A stretch of 64,000 bases of DNA. It comes from Streptomyces sp. Z26. GTDB lineage: Bacteria > Actinomycetota > Actinomycetes > Streptomycetales > Streptomycetaceae. The notes beneath the pieces are model-generated. The model saw only the letters and a list, made by a program, of their open reading frames with translations, was not told where the DNA came from and ran no database searches. Below are positions 1 to 7,260 of the stretch, in pieces (the first letter of the stretch is position 1; the number at the start of each line of letters is the position of its first letter). The DNA is taken from the NCBI RefSeq assembly GCF_003665095.1, contig NZ_RCHV01000002.1, positions 4,884,501 through 4,948,500 on the forward strand, in the 5' to 3' direction. Made by a program: the position numbers and the translations under genes.

Positions 1-41
1 GCCCGGGGGTCACTTGCGCCGGGCGGGGTCTCGGGCGGACT

Positions 42-63
42 ATTAGTTGGACGTCCTAGTAAT
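42..63. promoter_or_regulatory. Imperfect 22-bp palindrome upstream of icmA (candidate operator)
   Basis: Two 11-bp arms (ATTAGTTGGAC and GTCCTAGTAAT) meet at position 52/53 and match at 9 of 11 positions, with a perfect GGACGTCC core. The element is a conspicuous AT-rich spot in very GC-rich DNA, about 70 bp before the icmA start, and overlaps a possible TAATTA -10 hexamer. It is a likely repressor or activator site. I cannot name the regulator. Confidence 0.5.
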
Positions 64-131
64 TATCCCATCGCAGCCCGCCCCCGGCAGACCCCGTGGG
101 ACGCGCGCCCGCGGAGAGGCGAAGAGACCCC

Positions 132-1832
132 ATGGATGCTGAGGCCATCGAGCAGGGCAGGCGGCGCTGGCAGGAGCGCTACGACGCGGCCCGCACCCGC
201 GACGCCGACTTCACCACGCTGTCCGGCGACCCGGTCGACCCGGTGTACGGGCCCCGGCCGGGCGACACGTACGAGGGCTTCGAGCGGATCGGCTGGCCCG
301 GCGAGTTCCCGTACACCCGCGGCCTGCACGCCACCGGATACCGCGGACGCACCTGGACCATCCGCCAGTTCGCGGGCTTCGGCAACGCCGAGCAGACCAA
401 CGAGCGGTACAAGATGATCCTGGAGGCGGGCGGCGGCGGCCTCTCCGTCGCGTTCGACATGCCCACCCTCATGGGCCGCGACTCGGACGAGCCCAAGGCG
501 CTGGGCGAGGTGGGCCACTGCGGCGTCGCCATCGACTCCGCCGCCGACATGGAGGTCCTCTTCCGGGACATCCCGCTGGGCGACGTGACCACGTCCATGA
601 CCATCTCCGGGCCCGCCGTCCCCGTCTTCTGCATGTACCTGGTGGCCGCCGAACGGCAGGGCGTCGACCCCGGCGTGCTCAACGGCACGCTCCAGACGGA
701 CATCTTCAAGGAGTACATCGCGCAGAAGGAGTGGCTGTTCCAGCCCGAGCCCCATCTGCGGCTGATCGGCGACCTGATGGAGCACTGCGCGCGCGGCATC
801 CCCGCGTACAAGCCGCTCTCCGTCTCCGGCTACCACATCCGCGAGGCCGGTGCGACGGCCGCGCAGGAGCTGGCGTACACCCTCGCGGACGGCTTCGGGT
901 ACGTGGAGCTGGGCCTCTCCCGCGGGCTCGACGTGGACACCTTCGCGCCCGGCCTGTCCTTCTTCTTCGACGCGCACCTCGACTTCTTCGAGGAGATCGC
1001 CAAGTTCCGCGCCGCGCGCCGGATCTGGGCCCGCTGGATGCGCGACGAGTACGGCGCGAAGTCCCCGAAGGCGCAGTGGCTGCGCTTCCACACCCAGACC
1101 GCGGGCGTCTCGCTCACGGCGCAGCAGCCGTACAACAACGTCGTCCGTACGGCCGTCGAGGCGCTCTCCGCCGTCCTCGGCGGCACCAACTCCCTGCACA
1201 CCAACGCCCTCGACGAGACCCTCGCGCTCCCCAGCGAGCAGGCCGCCGAGATCGCGCTGCGCACGCAGCAGGTGCTGATGGAGGAGACGGGCATCACCAA
1301 CGTCGCGGACCCGCTGGGCGGTTCGTGGTACGTGGAGCAGCTGACCGACCGGATCGAGGCCGACGCCGAGAAGATCTTCGAGCAGATCAGGGAGCGCGGG
1401 CGGCGCGCGGTGCCGAGCGGCGAGCACCCCATCGGGCCGATCACGTCCGGCATCCTGCGCGGCATCGAGGACGGCTGGTTCACCGGCGAGATCGCCGAGG
1501 CGGCCTTCCAATACCAGCGGGCGCTGGAGAAGGACGACAAGCGGGTCGTCGGCGTCAACTGCCACACCGGCTCGGTCACCGGCGACCTGGAGATCCTGCG
1601 CGTCAGCCACGAGGTGGAGCGGGAGCAGGTACGGGTCCTCGGCGCGCGCCGGGAGGCCCGCGACGAGACGGCCGTACGGACCGCGCTGGACGCGATGCTC
1701 GCGGCGGCCCGCAGCGACGCGAACATGATCGAACCGATGCTGGAGGCCGTACGGGCCGAGGCGACGCTCGGCGAGATCTGCGGCGTGCTGCGCGACGAGT
1801 GGGGCGTCTACACGGAGCCGCCCGGCTTCTGA
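132..1832 (+). CDS. icmA: Isobutyryl-CoA mutase large subunit IcmA
   Basis: Catalytic subunit of the coenzyme B12-dependent mutase that interconverts isobutyryl-CoA and n-butyryl-CoA, linking valine breakdown to butyryl and polyketide precursors. The 566-residue protein is a methylmalonyl-CoA-mutase-type TIM barrel without a C-terminal cobalamin domain, so a separate small subunit (IcmB) is needed; none is in this window. Residue 80 is Phe (in TIRQFAGFGN) and residue 198 is Gln (in KEYIAQKE). These are the two positions known to specify isobutyryl-CoA, in place of the Tyr and Arg of methylmalonyl-CoA mutase. I chose ATG 132, preceded by a GGAGAGGCGAAGAG ribosome site, over a longer in-frame start at 96. 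The gene is convergent with a TetR gene. Confidence 0.95.
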   Translation: MDAEAIEQGRRRWQERYDAARTRDADFTTLSGDPVDPVYGPRPGDTYEGFERIGWPGEFPYTRGLHATGYRGRTWTIRQFAGFGNAEQTNERYKMILEAGGGGLSVAFDMPTLMGRDSDEPKALGEVGHCGVAIDSAADMEVLFRDIPLGDVTTSMTISGPAVPVFCMYLVAAERQGVDPGVLNGTLQTDIFKEYIAQKEWLFQPEPHLRLIGDLMEHCARGIPAYKPLSVSGYHIREAGATAAQELAYTLADGFGYVELGLSRGLDVDTFAPGLSFFFDAHLDFFEEIAKFRAARRIWARWMRDEYGAKSPKAQWLRFHTQTAGVSLTAQQPYNNVVRTAVEALSAVLGGTNSLHTNALDETLALPSEQAAEIALRTQQVLMEETGITNVADPLGGSWYVEQLTDRIEADAEKIFEQIRERGRRAVPSGEHPIGPITSGILRGIEDGWFTGEIAEAAFQYQRALEKDDKRVVGVNCHTGSVTGDLEILRVSHEVEREQVRVLGARREARDETAVRTALDAMLAAARSDANMIEPMLEAVRAEATLGEICGVLRDEWGVYTEPPGF

Positions 1833-1845
1833 GCCGGCGCTCGGC

Positions 1846-1873
1846 CCGGCGCGTTCACCCCGGCGCGTTCACC
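1846..1873. repeat. Tandem 14-bp direct repeat between icmA and the TetR gene
   Basis: The unit CCGGCGCGTTCACC occurs twice head to tail just after icmA and runs into the last codons of the convergent TetR gene. It looks like a small local duplication with no evident function. Confidence 0.6.
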
Positions 1874-2468
1874 CCGGTGGGGTGAGCGCGCCGAGCCCGG
1901 CCACGAGGAGGGCGGTGAAGGCGGTCACCCACGCGTCGTCCGCCGGTTCGCCGCTGACCAGCACGCGGTGGACGACGGCGCCCGCGATCACGTCGAACAC
2001 CAGGTCCGCCTGCCGGGCGGCCGCCACCGGGTCGGCGTCCGGGGGCAGCTCGCCGCGGGCCTGCGCGCGGGCGCGGCCCTCCAGTACGAGCCGCTTCTGC
2101 CGGTCCACGACGGCCGTACGGATGCGGTCGCGCAGACCGGGGTCCCGGGTGGACTCGGCCACCAGGGCCATCAGCGCGGTGGCCGTCTCGGGCCGCTCCA
2201 GCAGCGCGGCGAACGAGCGGACCACACCGCCGACGTCCGCCGCGAGGCTGCCCCGGTCCGGCAGTTCCAGCTCGTCGAAGAGGACCGCGACGGCGTCCAC
2301 GACGAGCGCGCTCTTGCCCGGCCAGCGGCGGTAGAGCGTGGTCTTCGCCACACCCGCGCGGGCGGCCACGTCCCCCAACGTCAGCTTGGACCAGCCCAGT
2401 TCGACGAGGGCGGCGCGCGTCGCGTCGAGCATCGCGCGCTCCGCCGCCGCGCTCCGTGGTCGGGCCAT
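1869..2468 (-). CDS. TetR/AcrR family transcriptional regulator
   Basis: A 199-residue one-component repressor. The N-terminal helix-turn-helix lies at about residues 28-50 (LTLGDVAARAGVAKTTLYRR), followed by the usual WPGKSALV segment. The C-terminal half is a helical ligand domain with no recognisable ligand signature. The gene converges on icmA and diverges from the thioredoxin-like gene, and a perfect inverted repeat at 2532-2548 lies in that divergent gap. This suggests autoregulation and possible control of the thioredoxin-like gene. The effector is unknown. Confidence 0.9.
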   Translation of the reverse strand: MARPRSAAAERAMLDATRAALVELGWSKLTLGDVAARAGVAKTTLYRRWPGKSALVVDAVAVLFDELELPDRGSLAADVGGVVRSFAALLERPETATALMALVAESTRDPGLRDRIRTAVVDRQKRLVLEGRARAQARGELPPDADPVAAARQADLVFDVIAGAVVHRVLVSGEPADDAWVTAFTALLVAGLGALTPPG

Positions 2469-2531
2469 GGGCGCACCCTACTCAGCCCTCCGGCCGGGGC
2501 CACCCCCGTACTGCCCGGACGGCCGGTGTTA

Positions 2532-2548
2532 CGCTACGAGCCGTAGCG
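2532..2548. promoter_or_regulatory. Perfect inverted repeat, candidate TetR operator
   Basis: CGCTACG and CGTAGCG form perfect 7-bp arms around a 3-bp spacer, 63 bp ahead of the TetR start and about 100 bp ahead of the thioredoxin-like gene. Form and position are typical of a TetR-family autoregulatory site. Assignment to this TetR is inference. Confidence 0.6.
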
Positions 2549-2650
2549 GAACGGCGTACGTACGGGCCCGGGGGGCGGGTCCGGCGCGGCGGCGGCACGC
2601 AGGGTGGGGACCCGGTAACGAACACCGCGCGGAAGGGGGAGACTGGTTCC

Positions 2651-3631
2651 ATGCAGCCACGCAATGTGTCCATGAGCGGAGTGGTCGACCTCGCCGCGGT
2701 GAAGGCGGCCGGAGAGGCCAAGCAGAAGGCGGAGCAGGCGCGGGCCGACGCGGCCGAGCGCGGCGGCAGCGCCGCACCGTCCGGCCTGGTGATCGACGTC
2801 GACGAGGCCGGTTTCGAGGCGGAGGTCCTCCAGCGCTCCGCCGAGGTGCCCGTCGTCATCGACTTCTGGGCCGAGTGGTGCGAGCCGTGCAAGCAGCTCG
2901 GGCCGGTCCTGGAGCGGCTCGCGCGGGAGTACGTCGGCCGCTTCCTGCTCGCCCGCGTCGACGTCGACCAGAACCAGATGCTGTTCCAGCAGTTCGGCGT
3001 GCAGGGCATCCCCGCGGTCTTCGCGGTCGTCGCCGGTCAGGCGCTGCCCCTCTTCCAGGGCGCCGCTCCCGAGGCGCAGATCCGGGAGACCCTGGACCAG
3101 CTCGTGCAGGTCTCGGAGCAGCGCTTCGGCATCACCGGCCTGCCGTACGTGCCGGAGGACGGCGCCGAGGGCGCCGACGGCGCGGACGCCGTACGGCAGG
3201 GGCCCCCGGAGCCGCCGGAGGACCCGGCGCTGACCGCCGCGCACGACGCGCTGGACGCGGGCGACCTGGACGCCGCGGTGCGGGCGTACAAGGACGTGCT
3301 CGCCGCCGACCCGGCCAACACCGAGGCCCGGCTGGGGCTGGGGCAGGCCGAGCTGCTGGCCCGGGTGCAGGGGCTCGACGCGCAGCAGGTGCGCAAGGAG
3401 GCGGCGGACCGACCGGCCGACGTGGACGCCCAGTTGCGGGCGGCGGACCTGGACCTGGCCGGTGGCCACGTGGAGGACGCGTTCGGGCGGATCGTGGACA
3501 CCGTACGGCGGACCGCGGGGGACGACCGGGAGCGGGCACGGCTGCGGCTCCTCGACCTCTTCGACGTGATCGGCGGCGACGATCCCCGTGTGGTGACGGC
3601 GCGCAGCGCGCTGGCGCGCGTCCTGTTCTGA
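2651..3631 (+). CDS. Thioredoxin-like protein with C-terminal TPR region (CnoX/YbbN family)
   Basis: A 326-residue cytoplasmic chaperedoxin-type protein. After a charged N-terminal extension of about 45 residues comes a thioredoxin fold with the redox pair C77 and C80 in WAEWCEPCK and the cis-proline at about P121 (GVQGIPAVF). The C-terminal ~120 residues are helical, with alternating Ala/Leu-rich TPR-like repeats typical of YbbN. The E. coli homologue CnoX holds unfolded proteins during oxidative stress. This copy keeps both active-site cysteines, so reductase activity is plausible. ATG 2651 lies behind a GGAAGGGGGAGA ribosome site; a longer in-frame start at 2456 would overlap the TetR gene. 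Confidence 0.88.
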   Translation: MQPRNVSMSGVVDLAAVKAAGEAKQKAEQARADAAERGGSAAPSGLVIDVDEAGFEAEVLQRSAEVPVVIDFWAEWCEPCKQLGPVLERLAREYVGRFLLARVDVDQNQMLFQQFGVQGIPAVFAVVAGQALPLFQGAAPEAQIRETLDQLVQVSEQRFGITGLPYVPEDGAEGADGADAVRQGPPEPPEDPALTAAHDALDAGDLDAAVRAYKDVLAADPANTEARLGLGQAELLARVQGLDAQQVRKEAADRPADVDAQLRAADLDLAGGHVEDAFGRIVDTVRRTAGDDRERARLRLLDLFDVIGGDDPRVVTARSALARVLF

Positions 3632-3644
3632 GCCGGGCGCTCCG

Positions 3645-3664
3645 CGCCGCCCTCCGGGGCGGCG
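3645..3664 (+). terminator. Hairpin terminator after thioredoxin-like gene
   Basis: An 8-bp perfect stem (CGCCGCCC / GGGCGGCG) closes on a TCCG tetraloop, 14 bp after the stop codon. There is no U-tract, which is usual in Streptomyces. Confidence 0.65.
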
Positions 3665-3693
3665 GTGGGAGGCGTTCCGCCGCTCATTGATTT

Positions 3694-3750
3694 AGCGACA
3701 TCAGCGGCTGTGTTTTGCCAAAGCTTGGCAATCGCAGCCGCTGTGACGCT
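3694..3750. repeat. Nested long inverted repeat in the leader of the DUF6230 cluster
   Basis: An inner palindrome TTGCCAA-AGC-TTGGCAA (3715-3731) sits inside perfect 9-bp arms CAGCGGCTG (3702-3710) and CAGCCGCTG (3735-3743). The symmetry extends outward with a further 7 bp (AGCGACA / TGACGCT, one mismatch). The region is AT-richer than its surroundings. As RNA it would be a stable compound hairpin; as DNA it could be a multi-site operator. It lies about 500 bp upstream of the exported DUF6230 protein gene. Confidence 0.7.
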
Positions 3751-4247
3751 CGGTGAGCAACACGCGGGAAATCGGCCTGACATGTCCGAATAATGCACTT
3801 GTCACGTGAAGTTTCCCCGCTACGTGGGGTGTTCGACCGATGCCGTTCGGAGCCTTCGCGGTGATCCGAGCGTTACTCGCAAGTAATGAGCCCCTTGTAT
3901 GTCGGCGCCCGATGCACCACGATCAGCCAGGCTCGGTCCATTACCCGGCCCGTCAACCAGTCGGGCGCCCAAGGGCGATGGGTCCCCACCGAGTGGACCG
4001 GCGGTGTCACCGCGGTCCGCGGGCAGGGGGGTCTCTGCCGCCCGGCGGAGCCTGTCCGCCATGGAGGGTTGCGCGAGAGCGTGGCCAGTGGTTGTCGCTC
4101 GGGGGTGATCGCCGGCAGCTCGGAACGCACGCAGCAGTTCGCTCCAGTCGACGGCGCTCCCTTTCCCGAGGACGTAGCACTTCTCCCATCCCAGGCGCGG
4201 GTCCGCAGCCCGTTTCTTGAGATGTACGTCCGAGAAGGAGGAAAGTC
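3751..4247. other. Long non-coding leader upstream of the DUF6230 gene
   Basis: About 500 bp without a convincing gene. Open frames here lack codon bias or ribosome sites. It contains the TTACT/AGTAA inverted repeat at 3873-3886 and several AT-richer patches that probably hold the promoter. It ends with a very strong GAAGGAGGAAA ribosome site directly before ATG 4248. Confidence 0.5.
3873..3886. promoter_or_regulatory. TTACT-CGCA-AGTAA inverted repeat (candidate operator)
   Basis: Perfect 5-bp arms are separated by 4 bp, about 360 bp ahead of the DUF6230 start. The form resembles operators of TetR-family lipid-metabolism regulators in actinobacteria. That comparison is from memory and unverified. 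Confidence 0.45.
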
Positions 4248-4862
4248 ATGGAGTCCCTGGCTCGTGGCGGGACCAGATGGAAGCGGTTCGCCGTCGTCAT
4301 GGTGCCCAGCGTTGCCGCTACGGCCGCCATCGGAGTAGCCCTGTCCCAGGGTGCGCTGGCGGCCTCGTTCAGTGTGTCCGGCCAGCAGTTCAAGGTGACT
4401 GCCGACCGGCTCGAGGGCACCGGGTTCGCACAGTACGGCGCGATCGACAGCACCAAGGCGGGCACCAAGCCCGTCACGGTCGTCGGCATGAACGACGCGA
4501 CGATCAAGAACCTGTGCCAGTCGGTCGTCATACCGGTGCCGGTCTTCGGTGAAGTGTCGATGAAGCTCGGCGCGGGCAGCGGAAGCACCCCCGTCGAAGC
4601 GAAGAAGCTGTACATCGACGCGGACGACCTGTCGACCAACGCGACGTTCAAGAACATCGACATCGGCGTCTCCGTCGATGACACCACCAAGGGCCCCGGC
4701 CCGCAGAAGGGCGACAAGTACCTGCCGGGCTCCTTCGCCCAGCAGGCCGACAGCGTCGTCTTCACCGATGTCAAGCAGCGCGCGTGGGCCACGACGGCCG
4801 GCACGTTCAAACTCAGCGGTCTCAAGATGAGCGTCAAGAAGGGCGCTCACGAGTGCTTCTGA
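4248..4862 (+). CDS. DUF6230 family exported protein
   Basis: A 204-residue protein of a Streptomyces family once annotated as cholesterol esterase. I see no GxSxG or other hydrolase motif, so that name is not supported. Residues ~12-38 form a hydrophobic export or anchor segment ending in ALAAS. The rest is a beta-rich domain with small polar residues and two cysteines (in KNLCQSV and the C-terminal HECF) that could form a disulfide. The ribosome site is unusually strong, and a hairpin follows the gene, which suggests high expression relative to the next gene. The neighbours are a DUF6114 membrane protein and a coiled-coil protein. The three probably work together in the envelope, but the function is unknown. 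Confidence 0.85.
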   Translation: MESLARGGTRWKRFAVVMVPSVAATAAIGVALSQGALAASFSVSGQQFKVTADRLEGTGFAQYGAIDSTKAGTKPVTVVGMNDATIKNLCQSVVIPVPVFGEVSMKLGAGSGSTPVEAKKLYIDADDLSTNATFKNIDIGVSVDDTTKGPGPQKGDKYLPGSFAQQADSVVFTDVKQRAWATTAGTFKLSGLKMSVKKGAHECF

Positions 4863-4876
4863 GGCACTGAATGCCT

Positions 4877-4911
4877 ACGGGCGCGGGGACACCCCCCTTT
4901 CCCGCGCCCGT
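4877..4911 (+). terminator. Intercistronic hairpin between DUF6230 and DUF6114 genes
   Basis: A perfect 11-bp stem (ACGGGCGCGGG / CCCGCGCCCGT) with a 13-nt loop sits between two genes of one apparent operon. It may act as a partial terminator or an mRNA stabiliser, making the first product more abundant. Confidence 0.6.
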
Positions 4912-4960
4912 ACGCATGCTCCACCTGCAAGTTCTCGACAGTCCCCGAGGAGCTGTACGT

Positions 4961-5683
4961 ATGAGCGCCGACACGCGAGAGCGGCCCGCCGACCGGCTGG
5001 CCCGGACGCGCGCGAATTTCCGGGTCTGGCGAGGACAGCGGCCGTTCTGGGGCGGGATGCTGACCCTGCTCGCCGGTATCCCGATCATGTACATCCCGTA
5101 CCAGAACCTCACGCTGGGCTCGTTGACCATCCGGATGGCGACCACCGCGGGAGCGGGCTCGCTGATCATCGGCGTTCTGCTCGTCGTGCTCGGCCTGACC
5201 ATGTGGTACCAGCCGGAGTCCCGGGTGTTCGCCGGTGTCGCGGCCATCCTGCTGGCGCTGGTCTCGCTGGTCGTCTCCAACTTCGGCGCCTTCCTGATCG
5301 GCTTCCTGCTCGGCATGATCGGCGGCGCCCTCGGCGTCTCCTGGGCCCCCGGTGAATCTCCCGGCGGGCGTGACCCCGTCCGGGGCAGGCGGCACGTACG
5401 GGAACCCCTCCGGCCGCGCGACGACGACGCGGACCGGGACGACCGCGACCGCGACGACCGCGACGCGTTCCGCGACACGGAGCACACCGCCGCCCTCGAC
5501 GCGTACGACGCGGACGGCGGCGGGACGAAGGGCGACGGGGCGGACGACGGCGGGACGAAGGACGCGTACACCGCTCCGGACGCGGGCGATCTGTCAGTCA
5601 GTGGAACGGCTTCCGCCGCGGCCTCCCCGACCGCGACCGCAGCCGACGCGAACGACGTGAACGGGAGGCACGGTGCCGGGTGA
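4961..5683 (+). CDS. DUF6114 domain-containing membrane protein
   Basis: A 240-residue integral membrane protein. A basic N-terminus (residues 1-25) precedes about four hydrophobic segments between residues ~28 and 128. A highly charged, disordered Asp/Arg-rich tail of over 100 residues follows (DDDADRDDRDRDDRD and similar). The same pairing of DUF6230 with DUF6114 is known from other Streptomyces genomes, but no function is established. ATG 4961 has a GAGGAG site; a longer frame from 4871 would start inside the intercistronic hairpin. The gene overlaps the next one by 11 bp, implying translational coupling. Confidence 0.85.
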   Translation: MSADTRERPADRLARTRANFRVWRGQRPFWGGMLTLLAGIPIMYIPYQNLTLGSLTIRMATTAGAGSLIIGVLLVVLGLTMWYQPESRVFAGVAAILLALVSLVVSNFGAFLIGFLLGMIGGALGVSWAPGESPGGRDPVRGRRHVREPLRPRDDDADRDDRDRDDRDAFRDTEHTAALDAYDADGGGTKGDGADDGGTKDAYTAPDAGDLSVSGTASAAASPTATAADANDVNGRHGAG

Positions 5684-7142
5684 CGAGATGCGGGAGGACG
5701 CCACCGCCTCGACGGGCGCCGACCGGGAGCGAAGAGGCCCACGGCACGCCGCTCCCCGCAAGCCGCTGCTGACACGGCTGCACGTGCCCGCGGGCAAGGC
5801 GATAGCCATGGCCGCGATGCCGTCCGCCGTCCTGATGGGCATGGGGCTCACCCCCCAGCTGGCCAACGCGAAGCAGCAGCCCAAGAACCCGTTCAAGGAC
5901 GGGCCCTGCGTCTCCGCGCCCGACAAGGACGAGGAGGCCGAGAAGAAGGCGGAGGAGAAGGCCGAGAAGGAGGCCGCGAAGAAGAAGGCGGCCGAGGCGA
6001 AGGCCAAGGCGGAGAAGGCGCGGAAGAAGGCCGAGGAGGACGCCCGGGAGAAGGGCGGCCGCGGCGAGGACGACGCGAACGGCTCGGACGGCGGCGCCTC
6101 CGACGGCGGTACGTCCGGCGGCGGCGCTTCGGACGGCGGTACGTCCGGCGGTGACGGCGGTACGGGCTCCGGTGGCGAGCCCGGCGCGGACGCGGGTGCC
6201 GACGCCGGTGCCGACGCGGGCGCGGACGCCGGTGCGGACGCGGGCGCGGGCTCCACGGAGTCCGGCGACGGCGCGGACGACGGTACGGACTCCGGCGACC
6301 GGAACCCCCTCGACCCGTTGGGGCTCGGCGATATACTCAAGGACGTACTCACCCCGAAGGAGAAGGCCGAGCAGGACGAAGCCGAGCGGGACGGCGGCGC
6401 GTCCGAGCGGCCCGCTCCCGGGCCGTCGTCCTCGGCCGAGGACGAGGCCCCCGACCCTGCCGAGGACGCCGTGGACGAGGTGGAGAAGGGCGTCGAGGAC
6501 ACCGTCGACGGTCTGCGCGACGGCGCGAAGGACGCCGGGGACGGGAAGTCCCGCCCCTCGCCCTCGCCCTCCGGCAGCGGGGACGGTTCCCGCGACGACG
6601 ACCGGGACGGGAAGAAGGAGCAGCGGGACGGGGCCGCCGACGCGGAGGACGAGGACGGCAAGAAGCCGTTCCCCTGCGTGGAGGAGGAGAAGGTCGCGGG
6701 CACCGACCAGGAGACCCCCACCGCCCTCCCCAACCAGCCCTGGTTCCTGGAGGCTTCGTCGCTCGCCCTGCACGGCCTGGACTACAAGGGCGTCGTCAAC
6801 GTCACGACGGCGAACGGCCAGACCAAGCAGGCGCTGAAGTTCACCGCCTCCGGTCTCGACATCGGGGACCTGCACCAGATCGTCGACGGTCAGGGCGGCG
6901 TGAAGTACCACGTACAGGCGGCCCAGGGCTCCACGTCCACCATCCGCGACGGCCAGGTCACCATGTACACCGAGCGGTTGCAGGGCAATCTCTTCGGGTT
7001 GATCCCGATCGTCTTCGACCCGGAGCACCCGCCGCCGGTCAACCTGCCCGAGGCGTTCTTCACCAAGGTGAAGGTCACGCAGGCGGCCCAGTTCGGCGGC
7101 ACGCTCACCGTGCCGGGACTGCACCAGAGCATCAGCCGCTGA
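5673..7142 (+). CDS. Exported coiled-coil and low-complexity protein, unknown function (third gene of DUF6230 cluster)
   Basis: A 489-residue protein from GTG 5673 (GGGAGG site 4 nt upstream); ATG 5688 is the alternative. A signal-like segment lies at ~35-65. A Lys/Glu/Ala coiled-coil stalk (~85-130) follows. Next is a Gly/Ser/Asp linker with a tandem Ala-Asp-Ala-Gly repeat (~170-192), then a second acidic linker. From ~330 to the end is a folded, beta-rich domain (KGVVNVTTANG, LKFTASGLDIGDLH). Two cysteines (in GPCVS and FPCVE) bracket the linkers. The architecture suits a surface protein whose C-terminal domain is held away from the membrane. I recognise no family, and its fold could be related to DUF6230. 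Confidence 0.8.
   Translation: MPGDEMREDATASTGADRERRGPRHAAPRKPLLTRLHVPAGKAIAMAAMPSAVLMGMGLTPQLANAKQQPKNPFKDGPCVSAPDKDEEAEKKAEEKAEKEAAKKKAAEAKAKAEKARKKAEEDAREKGGRGEDDANGSDGGASDGGTSGGGASDGGTSGGDGGTGSGGEPGADAGADAGADAGADAGADAGAGSTESGDGADDGTDSGDRNPLDPLGLGDILKDVLTPKEKAEQDEAERDGGASERPAPGPSSSAEDEAPDPAEDAVDEVEKGVEDTVDGLRDGAKDAGDGKSRPSPSPSGSGDGSRDDDRDGKKEQRDGAADAEDEDGKKPFPCVEEEKVAGTDQETPTALPNQPWFLEASSLALHGLDYKGVVNVTTANGQTKQALKFTASGLDIGDLHQIVDGQGGVKYHVQAAQGSTSTIRDGQVTMYTERLQGNLFGLIPIVFDPEHPPPVNLPEAFFTKVKVTQAAQFGGTLTVPGLHQSISR
6188..6249 (+). repeat. Tandem 12-bp coding repeat (Ala-Asp-Ala-Gly units)
   Basis: Five consecutive degenerate units of 12 bp encode Ala-Asp-Ala-Gly inside the linker of the preceding protein. 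The reading frame is kept and synonymous sites vary, so this is a protein-level repeat that may vary in copy number between strains. Confidence 0.7.
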
Positions 7143-7177
7143 CGCTCCCGTAGCGACGGCGACGGCGACGGCGACGG

Positions 7178-7214
7178 AAGGGCGGGCCGGGGAGGAGATC
7201 CCCGGCCCGCCCTT
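7178..7214. terminator. Bidirectional terminator between the DUF6230 cluster and pyk
   Basis: A perfect 15-bp stem (AAGGGCGGGCCGGGG and its complement) with a 7-nt loop separates two convergent genes. A GACGGC microrepeat precedes it. Confidence 0.85.
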
Positions 7215-7260
7215 CGCGCGTTCCGCGTCCGCAGCCCACCGTGCGGCGGGCGTGCGGGAG

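Noticed and set aside
63..1610. A 515-codon open frame on the minus strand opposite icmA
   Set aside because: It is a shadow of icmA caused by high GC: low-complexity composition, no domain, and the plus-strand protein has full catalytic signatures.
3886..4338. A 150-codon frame in the leader of the DUF6230 gene
   Set aside because: No codon bias, no ribosome site, and it overlaps the start of the strongly initiated DUF6230 gene in another frame.
4248..4862. Traditional cholesterol esterase label for this family
   Set aside because: No serine-hydrolase motif or catalytic triad is visible in the translation.
6151..6260. Repetitive G/C/A tract that looked like a repeat array
   Set aside because: It is in-frame coding repeat for Ala/Asp/Gly. 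There are no spacers or palindromic units, so it is not CRISPR.
7152..7177. GACGGC microrepeat before the pyk terminator
   Set aside because: Simple slippage-type repeat next to a normal terminator. No further signal.
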